From: Echinicola sp. 20G | Lineage (GTDB): Bacteria > Bacteroidota > Bacteroidia > Cytophagales > Cyclobacteriaceae | Length of the DNA stretch: 64,000 nt | Assembly (NCBI RefSeq): GCF_015533855.1 | Contig: NZ_AP024154.1 | Coordinates: 4,656,501-4,720,500, forward strand | Direction: 5' to 3' | Part shown: in pieces, positions 18,062 to 28,081 of the stretch | How the letters are laid out: each line of letters starts with the position of its first letter | Numbering within the stretch: position 1 is the first letter of the stretch | The notes under the pieces: model-generated | Database searches by the model: none | What the model was told of the DNA's origin: nothing | The model's input: only the letters and a program-made list of their open reading frames with translations | Made by a program: the position numbers and the translations under genes

Positions 18062-19723
18062 CTAATTAAAATTATTATTTGCTCCACCAATTAAAAGCTC
18101 CTTTTCAATCCCGTTCTTCACTTGATAAGGCTTTCTTTTTGGTTGCCTGCTGGGCATATTGTTTTTTTTCTTTAAACTTAATGCCACAATAAGTGCAGTT
18201 ATAGATAGGACTATCCAAAATACATCTATCAAGAAAATATGATGGTAGCCTGCCAAAAAAGTCTTCCACAACCAATTTCCAGTCACCAATCCATTGGCCA
18301 CAGGCACCATAAAACCTAATATGGCACCGGATAGTAACGTATACTTATTGGTAAAATAATTATCTCGTTTGATGATAAAAAAGACTGAAAAAGCCAGCCA
18401 GCTGTAAAAGAATATATGATAAATATCTGTCATTCGCTCAGGCGTATACTCATGTAAAAATACCTTCACCAGTATAAAAGTAAGTGCCGTAACAGGGAAC
18501 ATACTGAGACAAGTAGACAAATAAACCCATACCAGCCAAGCATTGAACTTTCTTTTCTTAGCATCAATATGCTTTTTATTCCTGGCCACCAACCAGATCA
18601 TAACACCTGAAATGATTACAAAACAAGAAATAAGGCCCAGAATAAAATAAACGACTTTCAGAAGTACTCCCCCATAATTCCCATAATGCAGTTGTGTGAT
18701 TACCGCAGTGGCTGCATTCATATAAGAGGTATCGGTAAATGGATTCACAACATGCTCTTCCTCTCCTGTATGGGCATTATAAATTATTTCCCCTCTTCCG
18801 GCAAACTTCATATCATATTTTGTATACCCTTCTACACCTACCTTCATATTGGCATCACCGTAATTGAAGATTTCTAGGGTAGTCACTTCAAAGCCCTCCC
18901 ATTTTGCTGAGGCCTTTTCTAGAAACTGATTAACATTGGGTACTTCAGATAGATGCTCACTAGCAAGTTCAAATTTTGGCGGGTTAAAGCCAAAATCCTC
19001 ATACAATTGATTGGTATCACCATCATACATAAAAGTGACCACTGCCGGAGACATAACACTAGTCCCGATAATAAGGCAGGTTCCCGTTACAGCATAAACA
19101 AACTGATAAGGTAAGCCAATTATCCCCAAGGCTGTATGTGCATCTGTCCACAGGTTTTTAAGACTGGCCATTGGTCTGAAAACATAAAAATTGGACACAA
19201 TCTTTTTCCAATGCACCAGAACACCCGTAATTATGGCAAATAGAAAAAAGAAAGCCACAAAACCGGCCAACATATAACCAGAGGTTCCCCAGAAATTGAG
19301 TTGGGCAAAAAAGTGTAGTCGATAAAGTAACTCGCCAATACTGTAATTACTGGTATAGGTATAAGTGTTAAAGTTATCCGTATCCATATAGAAGAAGCTG
19401 CCCGTTTTGGCGGCTTCGCTAGCAGTGGTATCTTTTGAGGCCGTTAAATTGACATTAATCCGGCGTTCATTGAAATATTTTGTAAAGGCAATATCTCTAC
19501 CATACAGTTCCTTTTGGCTATTCAAACTATCCAGCATCACATCCAGGTCCACAGCTTGTAGATGGCTTTCTTCACTAACCGGTTCGTTTCGTTCCCATCC
19601 CACTATTTCATCCCTGAAAAATGAAAATGAGCCTGCAAAGAATATGACATAAAGTGCTGCACTGATGATTATTCCACTGATCGTGTGGGTGTGGAAGAGA
19701 ATATTGTAAACCCTATTGCTCAT
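18062..19723 (-). CDS. PepSY-associated TM helix protein (iron-uptake/reductase type)
   Basis: 553 residues with several transmembrane helices: one near residues 12-35, others near 145-170, 190-225, 345-375, and four in the C-terminal 160 residues. Periplasmic parts between helices match PepSY-like regions (residues about 40-130 and 230-340). Members of this family typically sit with siderophore receptors and are proposed to reduce or strip ferric siderophores at the inner membrane. It is the last gene of a three-gene cluster whose other two members are small membrane proteins starting 2 and 1 bases upstream. That arrangement matches the DUF3325/DUF3649/PepSY iron-uptake clusters. No TonB siderophore receptor is in view next to it. 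Confidence 0.85.
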   Translation of the reverse strand: MSNRVYNILFHTHTISGIIISAALYVIFFAGSFSFFRDEIVGWERNEPVSEESHLQAVDLDVMLDSLNSQKELYGRDIAFTKYFNERRINVNLTASKDTTASEAAKTGSFFYMDTDNFNTYTYTSNYSIGELLYRLHFFAQLNFWGTSGYMLAGFVAFFFLFAIITGVLVHWKKIVSNFYVFRPMASLKNLWTDAHTALGIIGLPYQFVYAVTGTCLIIGTSVMSPAVVTFMYDGDTNQLYEDFGFNPPKFELASEHLSEVPNVNQFLEKASAKWEGFEVTTLEIFNYGDANMKVGVEGYTKYDMKFAGRGEIIYNAHTGEEEHVVNPFTDTSYMNAATAVITQLHYGNYGGVLLKVVYFILGLISCFVIISGVMIWLVARNKKHIDAKKRKFNAWLVWVYLSTCLSMFPVTALTFILVKVFLHEYTPERMTDIYHIFFYSWLAFSVFFIIKRDNYFTNKYTLLSGAILGFMVPVANGLVTGNWLWKTFLAGYHHIFLIDVFWIVLSITALIVALSLKKKNNMPSRQPKRKPYQVKNGIEKELLIGGANNNFN

Positions 19724-19725
19724 AA

Positions 19726-20025
19726 TCAGACGATGGGATGATAAATTTTACTGATATAGATAATTCCTGAAAAGACCATTGTCACTAAAAGGTATACTCC
19801 CCAGGCCTTCCAACCATTCTTAAAGAGAAAAGCCAACAAAAAAAGTGTAGCCCAAAGCATAAATCCACCAAATCTCAAAGTAGTAAGGATATTGACATGA
19901 TTCAACCAAAAGCCAATGGCCATAAATAGAGAAACTGTTACCGCATATCCCCCAAAAAAGCCAGCTGTTATCTTGGCAAAACGCTGCGTTTTGGAAGTGG
20001 TAAGGTATTTTTTATTCGCAGGCAT
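19726..20025 (-). CDS. Small membrane protein, DUF3649-like
   Basis: 99 residues with three hydrophobic helices (about 20-42, 50-68 and 73-92). Order, size and helix pattern match the DUF3649 proteins found between DUF3325 and PepSY genes in iron-uptake clusters. The assignment rests mainly on context because the sequence itself is little conserved. It starts one base after the stop of the upstream small protein and ends two bases before the PepSY gene, so the three are translated from one message. Confidence 0.7.
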   Translation of the reverse strand: MPANKKYLTTSKTQRFAKITAGFFGGYAVTVSLFMAIGFWLNHVNILTTLRFGGFMLWATLFLLAFLFKNGWKAWGVYLLVTMVFSGIIYISKIYHPIV

Positions 20026-20026
20026 A

Positions 20027-20353
20027 TTAGATCAGTTCGAATATAAAGGATATAACAAATGCCAAAGTCAGAGTTTTATAATTGACAAACTTAAGCGGAG
20101 CAAGAATTACCACAAGGCTTCCAGCTGCCATCAGAAGGATAAAGAAATAAAAAAAACCTGCTCCAAAACCTGCTTCTACGTAACAAAACAATAAAGCTAG
20201 TAACAGCAAACCTCCTCCTAACCATTTTGTTTTTTGGGGATTTTGCTGTAGCCATACTTCTACCCCCAGAGACTGGGAAAGCTTCTGTCTTTTGGAAGTA
20301 TTATAAAAGCAGAAAAAACCTGCTAAGGTCAATAAGGCCGCTAGTGTTATCAT
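20027..20353 (-). CDS. Small membrane protein, DUF3325-like
   Basis: 108 residues with four hydrophobic segments (about 1-17, 45-62, 64-85 and 93-108). It carries a soluble loop YNTSKRQKLSQSLGVEVWLQ that resembles DUF3325 proteins of iron-uptake clusters. It is the first gene of the cluster with the DUF3649-like and PepSY proteins. No function is established for the family beyond association with siderophore uptake. Confidence 0.68.
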   Translation of the reverse strand: MITLAALLTLAGFFCFYNTSKRQKLSQSLGVEVWLQQNPQKTKWLGGGLLLLALLFCYVEAGFGAGFFYFFILLMAAGSLVVILAPLKFVNYKTLTLAFVISFIFELI

Positions 20354-20550
20354 TTTAATCGCTCTGTTCCTTTATTTCAAGCAAATATATATGCATGAAT
20401 AAGTTTAAGCAACTTTATTTAGATTTAATTTAAATTAAATCTCATAGCCAATCCCAAAAAATAATGAAGGTCTTTATCACAAGTGTTTATATTTCTCTAA
20501 CCTACATTAACTTAGTCTATTGAATTAAAAAATGATAGAAAAACATAGCG

Positions 20551-20596
20551 TTAAAGGACAATAGGCAGTCCCATTGGGATGCCTATTGTCTTTTAA
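20551..20596 (-). terminator. Strong hairpin terminator downstream of parE-parC-trmH
   Basis: Stem GACAATAGGCA (20557-20567) pairs with TGCCTATTGTC (20580-20590). A further inner stem TCCCA/GGGA and an outer A/T-rich extension give more than 15 paired bases. It lies just after the trmH stop on the minus strand. Confidence 0.8.
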
Positions 20597-20608
20597 AATC
20601 GATAGATA

Positions 20609-21301
20609 TTATTGTCTATCAGCATAAAACTGCTTGATATGGATATCCGCATTTTTTACAACACCTTTGTACCATTCAAAACGGAGTATATCTTTCTCTT
20701 CTTCTGAGAGATAATAAATATCAGGATTGGTTTTGGTGATTTTTTGCTTCAGGTCATAAAGACAAATGGATGCACTGACAGAGATATTAAAGCTTTCTGT
20801 AAAACCTGTCATTGGAATATGCACCACCCCATCACTTTTCTCGATCACTTCATCACTGACCCCCGCATGTTCATTTCCAAAAACCAATGCTATCTTTTCA
20901 TCGGGTTGTAATTCACTGATTGGGATGCTTTTTCCATGAGGAGAAGTAGCATAAATTTTATAACCTTTTTCTCTCAATCCATCAAAACAGGCATCCACTG
21001 CGGGATTTTCTGCACTGTCCTCATAGCGATGGAGGTCTACCCATTGCGCTGCTCCCCTGGTTACATAGGGATTGATATGGTAGGAAGTGGCTTTTTCAAT
21101 AATATGGATATCCTGAATACCAAAACAATCACAGGTTCTAATTACTGCGCTGGCATTATGGGGCTTATAGATGTCCTCCAAAACCACTGTAAAATAGCGG
21201 GACCTTAAGGCCAGGACTTCTTCCATCTTGGCCTTTTTATGGTCCGTGATATAGTTGGAAAGATAAGCTAACAGGTCTTTATCTGGCCTCTCAACTCCCA
21301 T
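20609..21301 (-). CDS. trmH: SpoU/TrmH-family RNA 2'-O-methyltransferase, probably tRNA Gm18 methylase
   Basis: 230 residues with all three SPOUT motifs: NASAVIRTCDCFGIQDIHI (motif 1, near 49), IALVFGNEHAGVSDEV (motif 2, near 138) and IPMTGFTESFNISVSASICL (motif 3, near 161). These form the knotted S-adenosylmethionine site. Short length and the absence of an L30e-like N-terminal domain favour TrmH (Gm18 of tRNA) over RlmB. It begins one base after the parC stop and is the last gene of the parE-parC-trmH transcript, before a strong terminator. Confidence 0.85.
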   Translation of the reverse strand: MGVERPDKDLLAYLSNYITDHKKAKMEEVLALRSRYFTVVLEDIYKPHNASAVIRTCDCFGIQDIHIIEKATSYHINPYVTRGAAQWVDLHRYEDSAENPAVDACFDGLREKGYKIYATSPHGKSIPISELQPDEKIALVFGNEHAGVSDEVIEKSDGVVHIPMTGFTESFNISVSASICLYDLKQKITKTNPDIYYLSEEEKDILRFEWYKGVVKNADIHIKQFYADRQ

Positions 21302-21302
21302 C

Positions 21303-23930
21303 CTAAAAAAGCCCTAGTTGTTCTTTATCGTCATCATCTTCCTCATCTCCTTTCTTTACATTCAAATCTACGGTAGAGCCAACTTCAATGTCTTCATCTG
21401 AAGATTCTTTGTCTTCTTCAGGTTTCGACTCCTTCTTAACCGGTTCCAATAGCTTGATATCCTTGATTGGATGGGAAGAGACTTTGTTACCAACAGCCTT
21501 CCAACCCTTGACATCGATCAACATGTCCAAGTCATATTCCACCACCTCAGTTTCTTTGCCTTTTTTCAAGGTAACTTTTACCTGGGGTTGTTTATCAGTA
21601 GAAACTACAACCAGTTCTGACTTTTTATTATCCGAGATAAAATTGAACTTCTTATTGGTGGTGCTTGTCTCGATCTGGAAACGCTTCACATAATAGTTCT
21701 TGCTTGCCCCATCAAAATAAATCGCAGAAGTAACTGCCTCTGGATTGTACTTCTCCAGTAACATCAGTGTGTTAGGGTCAAACCTATTGGTCAATTCGTA
21801 AGAAGTCAGTTCATAACTACCATCCTTATAGAAAGCAATGATCTTATCATCTCCAAGGAAATTTCCAATCAATCGGCCACGCTCGTCGGTGTTCAACCTT
21901 CCAACTGATTCATCATAGTAGATGTCCAGACCGCCAAGGGTAGAAACGCCTTCCATTTTTAACTGGATTTTCCTTACAGGGTACCTGGTAAGAATATTAC
22001 CACCTGCTCCCCTGCCTTTGATATCAATATCCTTGAAATCAAAATCGAATACTTTTACTCGGGCTTTGCTGCCTTGTGTGAGATAGGCTGTGATGATTTC
22101 AGCTTCACCATTACTATTGGCAGTAAAGTAGAGCACTTTCGAGCCCTTGGTTCCTTTGGTCAATACATATTCCCGGTCACGGGTCACACTCAGGATTTGG
22201 AAACGCTTGACCATGGCCCTGCCCGACCCGCCATCCAAATAGATCATATTATAGACCATACGTTCATCTCCTTTTCTGAAGACGCCTACATGGATAATGT
22301 CTTTTCCGACGAAAACCTTGTCCTGAATCTTGGTAACCACACAAGTTCCGTCTTTCTTAAAGGCAATGATGTCATCTAGGTCCGAACAGTCACAGACAAA
22401 CTCATCCTTCTTCAACCCATGACCAATAAACCCGTCCTGACGGTTAACATACAGTTTGGCATTATTGGCTGCCACTACTGTCGCTTCAATGGTATCGAAA
22501 GTCCTGATTTCAGTTTTACGCTCTCTTCCCTTACCATATTTCTTTAGCAGGTTTTTATAATATTCGATAGCATACTCTGTCAGATGCTCCAAGTTATGGT
22601 TGACTTCCTTCAGTTCATCCTCGAGCTTCCTCATCAGCTCATCGGCTTTGAAACTATCGAACTTAGAGATTCTTTTGATCTTGATTTCTGTCAGACGAAC
22701 AATGTCTTCCTCAGTAATCTCCCGGTAAAAATCAGGCTTGTAGGGATCCAATCCCTTGTCGATGGTCTGAATGACCGCTTCCCAGGTTTCGCACTCTTCA
22801 ATATCCCTATAGATCCTATTTTCAATAAATATTTTTTCCAAAGAAGAGAAAAGGATTTTCTCCATCAACTCCCCTTTTCTGATCTCCAGCTCTCTTTTGA
22901 GAAGTTCTTTGGTCTGCTGGGTATTGTAAGTTAAAATATCATTCACACTGATAAATACCGGCTTGTCATCAATGATCACACAGGCATTGGGTGAGATAGA
23001 TACTTCACAATCCGTAAAAGCATACAGGGCGTCAATGGTCATATCAGGAGATTGGCCGGGTGCCAAAAACACCTGAATTTCTACATCCTTGGCCGTGTTG
23101 TCCACTACCTTTTTGATTTTGATCTTGCCCTTGTCATTGGCTTTGATGATCGAGTCAATCAGCGAGTTGGTGGTCGTACCATAAGGAATATCCTTGATCA
23201 ACAAGCTCTTGCCATCACCTTCCTCTATCCTTGCCCTGACCTTGATTTTGCCTCCTCTGAGACCTTCATTGTATTCTGAAAAATCAGCCAATCCACCCGT
23301 TGGAAAGTCAGGAAGGATGTTGACTTTCTTGCCTTTCAAGATATCTACAGAGCTATTGATCAGCTCACAGAAATTGTGGGGTAGAATTTTGGTGGACAAA
23401 CCCACCGCAATGCCCTCCACCCCTTGGGCCAATAGCAAAGGAAACTTGACCGGTAAGGTAACCGGTTCTCTTTTTCTCCCATCATAGGACAATTGCCATT
23501 CGGTGGTCTGAGGATTGAAAACGACCTCCAAGGCAAACTTAGAAAGTCTGGCTTCAATATAACGGGCGGCGGCGGCTCCATCCCCTGTCCTGATATCCCC
23601 CCAATTACCTTGGGTTTCAATCAAAAGGTCTTTTTGGCCCAGGTTAACAATGGCATCGCTGATAGAAGCATCACCATGAGGGTGATACTGCATGGTCTGC
23701 CCAATGATATTGGCCACTTTGTTGAATCGGCCATCATCCATCTCCTTCATGGCATGAAGGATTCTCCTTTGAACAGGCTTGAAGCCATCTTCAATGGCCG
23801 GAACAGCCCGCTCCAAAATCACATAGGAGGCATAATCCAAAAACCACTCTTTATACATTCCGGTCACCGGAACGGAATCATGTAAAGCTTCTCCGTTTTC
23901 TTCTGGACCGTTATTTTCTATATCACTCAT
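21303..23930 (-). CDS. parC: DNA topoisomerase IV subunit A
   Basis: 875 residues. The breakage-reunion domain starts near 25, with GFKPVQRRILHAM, the active-site region YHPHGDASISDAI, and catalytic Tyr124 in AARYIEARLS. A coiled tower follows, then a C-terminal beta-pinwheel (about 500-820) and an acidic tail (EEDKESSDEDIE and EEDDDDKEQLGLF). Pairing with parE directly upstream (46-base gap) and lack of a clear GyrA box favour topoisomerase IV, which decatenates daughter chromosomes. In Bacteroidota this pair is usually annotated as DNA gyrase/topoisomerase IV subunit A. Confidence 0.93.
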   Translation of the reverse strand: MSDIENNGPEENGEALHDSVPVTGMYKEWFLDYASYVILERAVPAIEDGFKPVQRRILHAMKEMDDGRFNKVANIIGQTMQYHPHGDASISDAIVNLGQKDLLIETQGNWGDIRTGDGAAAARYIEARLSKFALEVVFNPQTTEWQLSYDGRKREPVTLPVKFPLLLAQGVEGIAVGLSTKILPHNFCELINSSVDILKGKKVNILPDFPTGGLADFSEYNEGLRGGKIKVRARIEEGDGKSLLIKDIPYGTTTNSLIDSIIKANDKGKIKIKKVVDNTAKDVEIQVFLAPGQSPDMTIDALYAFTDCEVSISPNACVIIDDKPVFISVNDILTYNTQQTKELLKRELEIRKGELMEKILFSSLEKIFIENRIYRDIEECETWEAVIQTIDKGLDPYKPDFYREITEEDIVRLTEIKIKRISKFDSFKADELMRKLEDELKEVNHNLEHLTEYAIEYYKNLLKKYGKGRERKTEIRTFDTIEATVVAANNAKLYVNRQDGFIGHGLKKDEFVCDCSDLDDIIAFKKDGTCVVTKIQDKVFVGKDIIHVGVFRKGDERMVYNMIYLDGGSGRAMVKRFQILSVTRDREYVLTKGTKGSKVLYFTANSNGEAEIITAYLTQGSKARVKVFDFDFKDIDIKGRGAGGNILTRYPVRKIQLKMEGVSTLGGLDIYYDESVGRLNTDERGRLIGNFLGDDKIIAFYKDGSYELTSYELTNRFDPNTLMLLEKYNPEAVTSAIYFDGASKNYYVKRFQIETSTTNKKFNFISDNKKSELVVVSTDKQPQVKVTLKKGKETEVVEYDLDMLIDVKGWKAVGNKVSSHPIKDIKLLEPVKKESKPEEDKESSDEDIEVGSTVDLNVKKGDEEDDDDKEQLGLF

Positions 23931-23976
23931 ATATTATCTAAAGCATTTTGTCAAATAGGAACCACTAAAATAAAGA

Positions 23977-25881
23977 TCAAGCCGCCTCGTTCTCTTCCGA
24001 ATCTACCTTTGCCGCTTTATCCTTTTCTTCCACAATGTCCTTTTCCACTTTGAGGTTATCAATGATAAATGATTGTCTGTTTGGGGTGTTTTTGCCCATA
24101 AAGAAAGATAGCAAATCCGCTATTTTGGTTTCCTTTCTTAGGATAATCGGCTCAAGCCTGATATCTTCTCCGATAAAGCCGCCAAACTCCTCAGGAGAAA
24201 TTTCTCCCAGTCCCTTAAATCGGGTAATCTCTGGTTTATTCCCCAGCTTGGCTATAGCATTCCTTCGCTCTTCATCCGAGTAGCAATAGATGGTTTCTTT
24301 CTTATTTCTTACTCTGAAAAGTGGCGTATCCAAGATATAAAGGTGTCCATTCTTTACCAGGTCTGGGAAAAACTGTAGGAAGTAGGTCATGATCAATAAC
24401 CTGATGTGCATGCCATCTACATCGGCATCTGTGGCGATCACAATCTTCCTGTACCTCAATCCATCAATTCCGTCTTCTATGTTCAGAGCGTGCTGAAGCA
24501 AGTTAAACTCTTCGTTTTCATACACCACCTTTTTGGTCATGCCAAAGCAGTTCAGAGGCTTTCCTCGAAGTGAAAAGACCGCCTGTGTCTGCACATCCCT
24601 TGATTTGGTGATGGATCCAGATGCAGAATCACCCTCTGTAATAAAGAGCATGGTGTTGTTCTTGGCATCATCATTTGCCTTGGCATCATCATAATGCACC
24701 CTGCAATCTCTCAGTTTCTTATTGTGAAGGTTGGCCTTTTTAGCTCGCTCATTGGCCAGCTTTTTAATGCCTGAAATTTCCTTTCTCTCACGCTCAGACT
24801 GCAAGATCCTTTTCAAAAGGGCATTGGCAGCATCTGGATTCTTATGGAGATAATTGTCCAGTTCTGTTTTGATGAAGTCATTGACAAAAGTCCTCAAGGT
24901 AGGCCCATCTGGCCCCACACTTTGAGAACCAAGTTTGGTCTTGGTTTGGGACTCAAAAACAGGTTCCTGCACCCTTACGGCTATAGAAGCAACAATACTC
25001 TGCCTAATATCGGAAGCATCATAATCTTTCTTAAAGAACTCCCTTATGGCTTTTACAATGGCCTCCCTAAAGGCGGCCAAGTGCGTACCACCTTGAGTGG
25101 TAAACTGACCATTTACAAAAGAGTAATATTCTTCTCCATACTGATTGGAGTGGGTCATGGCCATTTCAATATCATTCCCTTTCAGATGAATGATTGGATA
25201 TCTTCTGCTGTCATCATCCACTTTTCTGTCCAAAAGGTCATGAAGCCCTTTGTCCGAGAAATACTTCTTCCCATTGAAATTGATGGTAAGACCAGCATTC
25301 AAAAAGGCGTAGTTCCAAATTTGGTTTTCCAGGTATTCTGGGATGAAATGGTAGTTTTTAAAAACGGTTGGGTCAGGAGAAAAAACGATTTTGGTACCGT
25401 TGCGTTCGGAAGTACTGGTAACTTCCTTATCTTCTTTTAGCTCTCCTTTTTCAAACTCAGCTACTTTGGTCTGCCCATCCCGATAAGATTGTACCTTAAA
25501 GTAATCTGAAAGGGCGTTTACAGCCTTGGTACCCACACCATTCAGCCCTACAGACTTTTGGAAAGCACCTGAATCATACTTACCTCCGGTATTGATTTTG
25601 GAAACACAATCGATCACCTTTCCTAATGGAATCCCTCTACCATAGTCTCTCACTTCTACTTTATGCTCACTGATTTTGATCTCGATGGTCCTTCCATGCC
25701 CCATCATGTGCTCATCGATACTGTTATCCAATATCTCTTTGACCAAAACGTAAATCCCATCATCTTGGGCACTACCATCACCTAACTTACCAATGTACAT
25801 ACCTGGCCTAAGCCTGATATGTTCTTTCCAGTCCAGTGACTTAATACTATCCTCGGTGTATTGTACATTTTTTTCTGCCAT
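23977..25881 (-). CDS. parE: DNA topoisomerase IV subunit B
   Basis: 634 residues. The GHKL ATPase domain has the Asn-box region [23 protein letters not shown] and [19 protein letters not shown]. The transducer domain contains the switch Lys in QTKTKLG. The TOPRIM domain has [11 protein letters not shown] and [12 protein letters not shown], and the C-terminal part carries [14 protein letters not shown] hydrolysis by this subunit drives strand passage with ParC. It is the first gene of parE-parC-trmH. Confidence 0.95.
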   Translation of the reverse strand: MAEKNVQYTEDSIKSLDWKEHIRLRPGMYIGKLGDGSAQDDGIYVLVKEILDNSIDEHMMGHGRTIEIKISEHKVEVRDYGRGIPLGKVIDCVSKINTGGKYDSGAFQKSVGLNGVGTKAVNALSDYFKVQSYRDGQTKVAEFEKGELKEDKEVTSTSERNGTKIVFSPDPTVFKNYHFIPEYLENQIWNYAFLNAGLTINFNGKKYFSDKGLHDLLDRKVDDDSRRYPIIHLKGNDIEMAMTHSNQYGEEYYSFVNGQFTTQGGTHLAAFREAIVKAIREFFKKDYDASDIRQSIVASIAVRVQEPVFESQTKTKLGSQSVGPDGPTLRTFVNDFIKTELDNYLHKNPDAANALLKRILQSERERKEISGIKKLANERAKKANLHNKKLRDCRVHYDDAKANDDAKNNTMLFITEGDSASGSITKSRDVQTQAVFSLRGKPLNCFGMTKKVVYENEEFNLLQHALNIEDGIDGLRYRKIVIATDADVDGMHIRLLIMTYFLQFFPDLVKNGHLYILDTPLFRVRNKKETIYCYSDEERRNAIAKLGNKPEITRFKGLGEISPEEFGGFIGEDIRLEPIILRKETKIADLLSFFMGKNTPNRQSFIIDNLKVEKDIVEEKDKAAKVDSEENEAA

Positions 25882-25913
25882 TGGTAGTCTACTCGTTTTC
25901 GTTGGTATTCAAA

Positions 25914-26408
25914 TTAAGCATGGGATTGCACCGCTTTCATTTTCTTGGAAAGAATCACAAATAATGCAACAATCCAAATCACAAAAAATACAGCAATGCA
26001 GTACAAGCCAATTGGTGAAGGCTGCCCTTTTTCCTCTATGATCCCATTGATCCCATGAATATATAATGCGATAATGATAATTGAAACATTTAGGACAGCT
26101 ACAAAGGAATAAATCCAGGCCAACATATTTTCTTTGAACGGATCTCCTTTTTGGAACAACCTCCTAAAATTGGGTGTCGCTTTGTTTTCAATCATTTTGG
26201 CTGGAGTAATCAACAGCACATTCAAAATCACAAAAGCACCTATGCCTATGTAAAAGAATATGTCCTTATCGATCACTTTCAGCGGTAATCCATTGGCATC
26301 TACTTCAAAACTCACCTGAGTCGGCAAGGCGGAATAGATATACATGAAGATAACAATGAACAGTAATACGGAAAGCAAATGAAATGCTTTGGCAAATCGA
26401 TGATTCAT
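25914..26408 (-). CDS. Uncharacterised four-helix membrane protein
   Basis: 164 residues from the chosen ATG (MNHRFAKAFHLL). An upstream ATG 21 codons earlier (26471) extends the frame but adds an atypical polar leader. Four hydrophobic helices (about 8-28, 50-68, 95-118 and 135-158) flank a periplasmic loop ALPTQVSFEVDANGLPLKVIDKDIF that recalls DUF1648-type proteins. No known function can be assigned. It lies alone, 32 bases beyond the parE start and on the same strand. Confidence 0.7.
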   Translation of the reverse strand: MNHRFAKAFHLLSVLLFIVIFMYIYSALPTQVSFEVDANGLPLKVIDKDIFFYIGIGAFVILNVLLITPAKMIENKATPNFRRLFQKGDPFKENMLAWIYSFVAVLNVSIIIIALYIHGINGIIEEKGQPSPIGLYCIAVFFVIWIVALFVILSKKMKAVQSHA

Positions 26409-26713
26409 ATAAGCGTAATTTAAACTGCTAATATAAGGGTTAAGATGAAAGATTTCCCCTTTCTCCATCATTAGATTTTTGTGAGCTTAAACCTGATAGG
26501 AAAGCCATTTACGCTTAATCTGCTGACTGTAAGATGGGTTTAGGCCACCTTTTGAGATATATCAATTCATGTTTTTTTAAGTTTTATTCGTAGTTGGAAA
26601 TCCTCTGACAATTTTCATTTCCTCCAACAAAAAGACTAAATCTCTTTTCTCAGTTCCAGTTTAGGTTTTCTTATCGTACCTTCGAAACCTCACTCAAGAA
26701 ACCTTTCTGTTCA

Positions 26714-27106
26714 ATGAAAAAATTACTGCTTTACCTGTTCTTTATTGTCATGATTTTTACACTTGGTACTGCTTGTACCTCCAAATTGGAAGTGGGAAAT
26801 ATCAACTTGGAAAACTGGAAAAGTGACCGGGATGGCTGTAAGGGGTTGCGCTTGAAGGACCTGGAAGAAATCAAAAAAATCAAGAATACTTTTTTGGAAG
26901 CCACCAATCAGGAGTTGATTGTTACTTTCGGAAGACCAGATCGGGTATTGCTTTTGGACAAAAGCCAAAGTTTCTTCTACTACTTTCTAGAACCTTCGGA
27001 TAAGTGTACTGGACAAGATACAGAAAAAGAACCCCTAAAGGTTCTTTTTCGAATGAATGCTATCAATAAAGTAAGCGAAGTAACCATTACTACGCTTGAG
27101 CCTTAA
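26714..27106 (+). CDS. Small uncharacterised lipoprotein, 130 aa
   Basis: Signal peptide with lipobox L-G-T-A-C (Cys21). The mature domain has a basic/acidic region with SDRDGCKGLRLKDLEEIKKIKNTFLEATNQELIVTFGRPDRV. This recalls SmpA/OmlA-like (BamE-type) folds, where a helix pair is followed by a FGxPdrv strand turn. That resemblance is only suggestive. The 305 bases upstream (26409-26713) show no other gene. It converges on the ROK kinase with an 8-base gap and no obvious terminator. Confidence 0.75.
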   Translation: MKKLLLYLFFIVMIFTLGTACTSKLEVGNINLENWKSDRDGCKGLRLKDLEEIKKIKNTFLEATNQELIVTFGRPDRVLLLDKSQSFFYYFLEPSDKCTGQDTEKEPLKVLFRMNAINKVSEVTITTLEP

Positions 27107-27114
27107 GTTTCAGG

Positions 27115-28032
27115 TTAAAAGCAAAGTGCTGCAGCGCCAAGAGTCCCTGCATTGTTGCCCAAGGTGGCCTTGATCAACTTGAGGTCTTTTACATAATAAG
27201 GCGTCAAATACTGTCTCACTGTTTTATCCAAAGCAGGCATCATAAACTCCAACCCTGCTGAGATTCCTCCTCCAAAATAGATCTCCGTAACATCCAAAAT
27301 CCTCACTGTAGAGACAATAGCCTCTCCCAAGATGTCCCCTACTTCCTCAAATGTCATCAATGAAACTTCATTGCCGGCATAAGCGGTATCCACCAAAAGG
27401 TGCGTGCCCAGCTCCTTATCTTTCAGCTCTCCTGCTTTTTCAGGATAAGCATTGATCATTCTTTCCAGAATTCTCAAAATGCCATTTCTACCAATAAGGG
27501 TTTCCAAACGCGCATTACCTCGGGACATCATGTGGCCCATTTCCATCGCATTGCCCCTCGCTCCTTTGAATATCCTTCCATCCAAGACTGCTGCACTACC
27601 TATTCCAGTTCCCATGGTGATAAACAGGAAGTTGGAAGAGGGTTTGGAAGAAGCAAAGTTAAATTCTCCCACAGCAGCTGCGCTGGCATCATTTTCCAGA
27701 AAGAATAATTTGTTTGGATATTTTTCCAGTAAAGCTCCTTTGAGGTTAAAACCGTCTAGATCAGGAATGGCAGGTATTTCCAAAGTAGTGGTCCTCTCCT
27801 TATTGATCAAGCCCGGCAATCCGATCCCAACTTTATTTACATCAGGATATTTGGCCAGGTATTTTCCGATCACATCAACAAAGCAAGCATTAAAGCCTCT
27901 TGGATCCTCTTTATAAGGTCCGGTATCCTCTTTATCAAAAGATACAATCTCTCCCTCCTGGCTCACTCGGCCAATCTTCAAATGGGTTCCTCCCACATCG
28001 ACACCTAAAAAGTGTTCGTTTTGATTATTCAT
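27115..28032 (-). CDS. ROK-family sugar kinase (glucokinase-like)
   Basis: 305 residues. Phosphate-1 motif GVDVGGTHLKIG is at the N-terminus, the catalytic-type Asp is in FLENDASAAAVGE (about 113-125), the phosphate-2 motif is TMGTGIGSA, and the ExGH signature appears as MEMGHM. Most bacterial ROK proteins follow this with a zinc-binding CxCGxxGC motif. Here the segment reads SRGNARLETLIGRNG and has no cysteines. It probably phosphorylates glucose or a related hexose, with the substrate not deducible. It is monocistronic in appearance. Confidence 0.88.
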   Translation of the reverse strand: MNNQNEHFLGVDVGGTHLKIGRVSQEGEIVSFDKEDTGPYKEDPRGFNACFVDVIGKYLAKYPDVNKVGIGLPGLINKERTTTLEIPAIPDLDGFNLKGALLEKYPNKLFFLENDASAAAVGEFNFASSKPSSNFLFITMGTGIGSAAVLDGRIFKGARGNAMEMGHMMSRGNARLETLIGRNGILRILERMINAYPEKAGELKDKELGTHLLVDTAYAGNEVSLMTFEEVGDILGEAIVSTVRILDVTEIYFGGGISAGLEFMMPALDKTVRQYLTPYYVKDLKLIKATLGNNAGTLGAAALCF

Positions 28033-28081
28033 GGTTTTAGGTATAATAGGTTTTGGCTTCTAAAATAGTAAACAGATTAAG

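Noticed and set aside
24844..25440. 198-codon plus-strand open frame opposite parE
   Set aside because: Antisense to conserved ATPase-domain sequence; no recognisable protein features.
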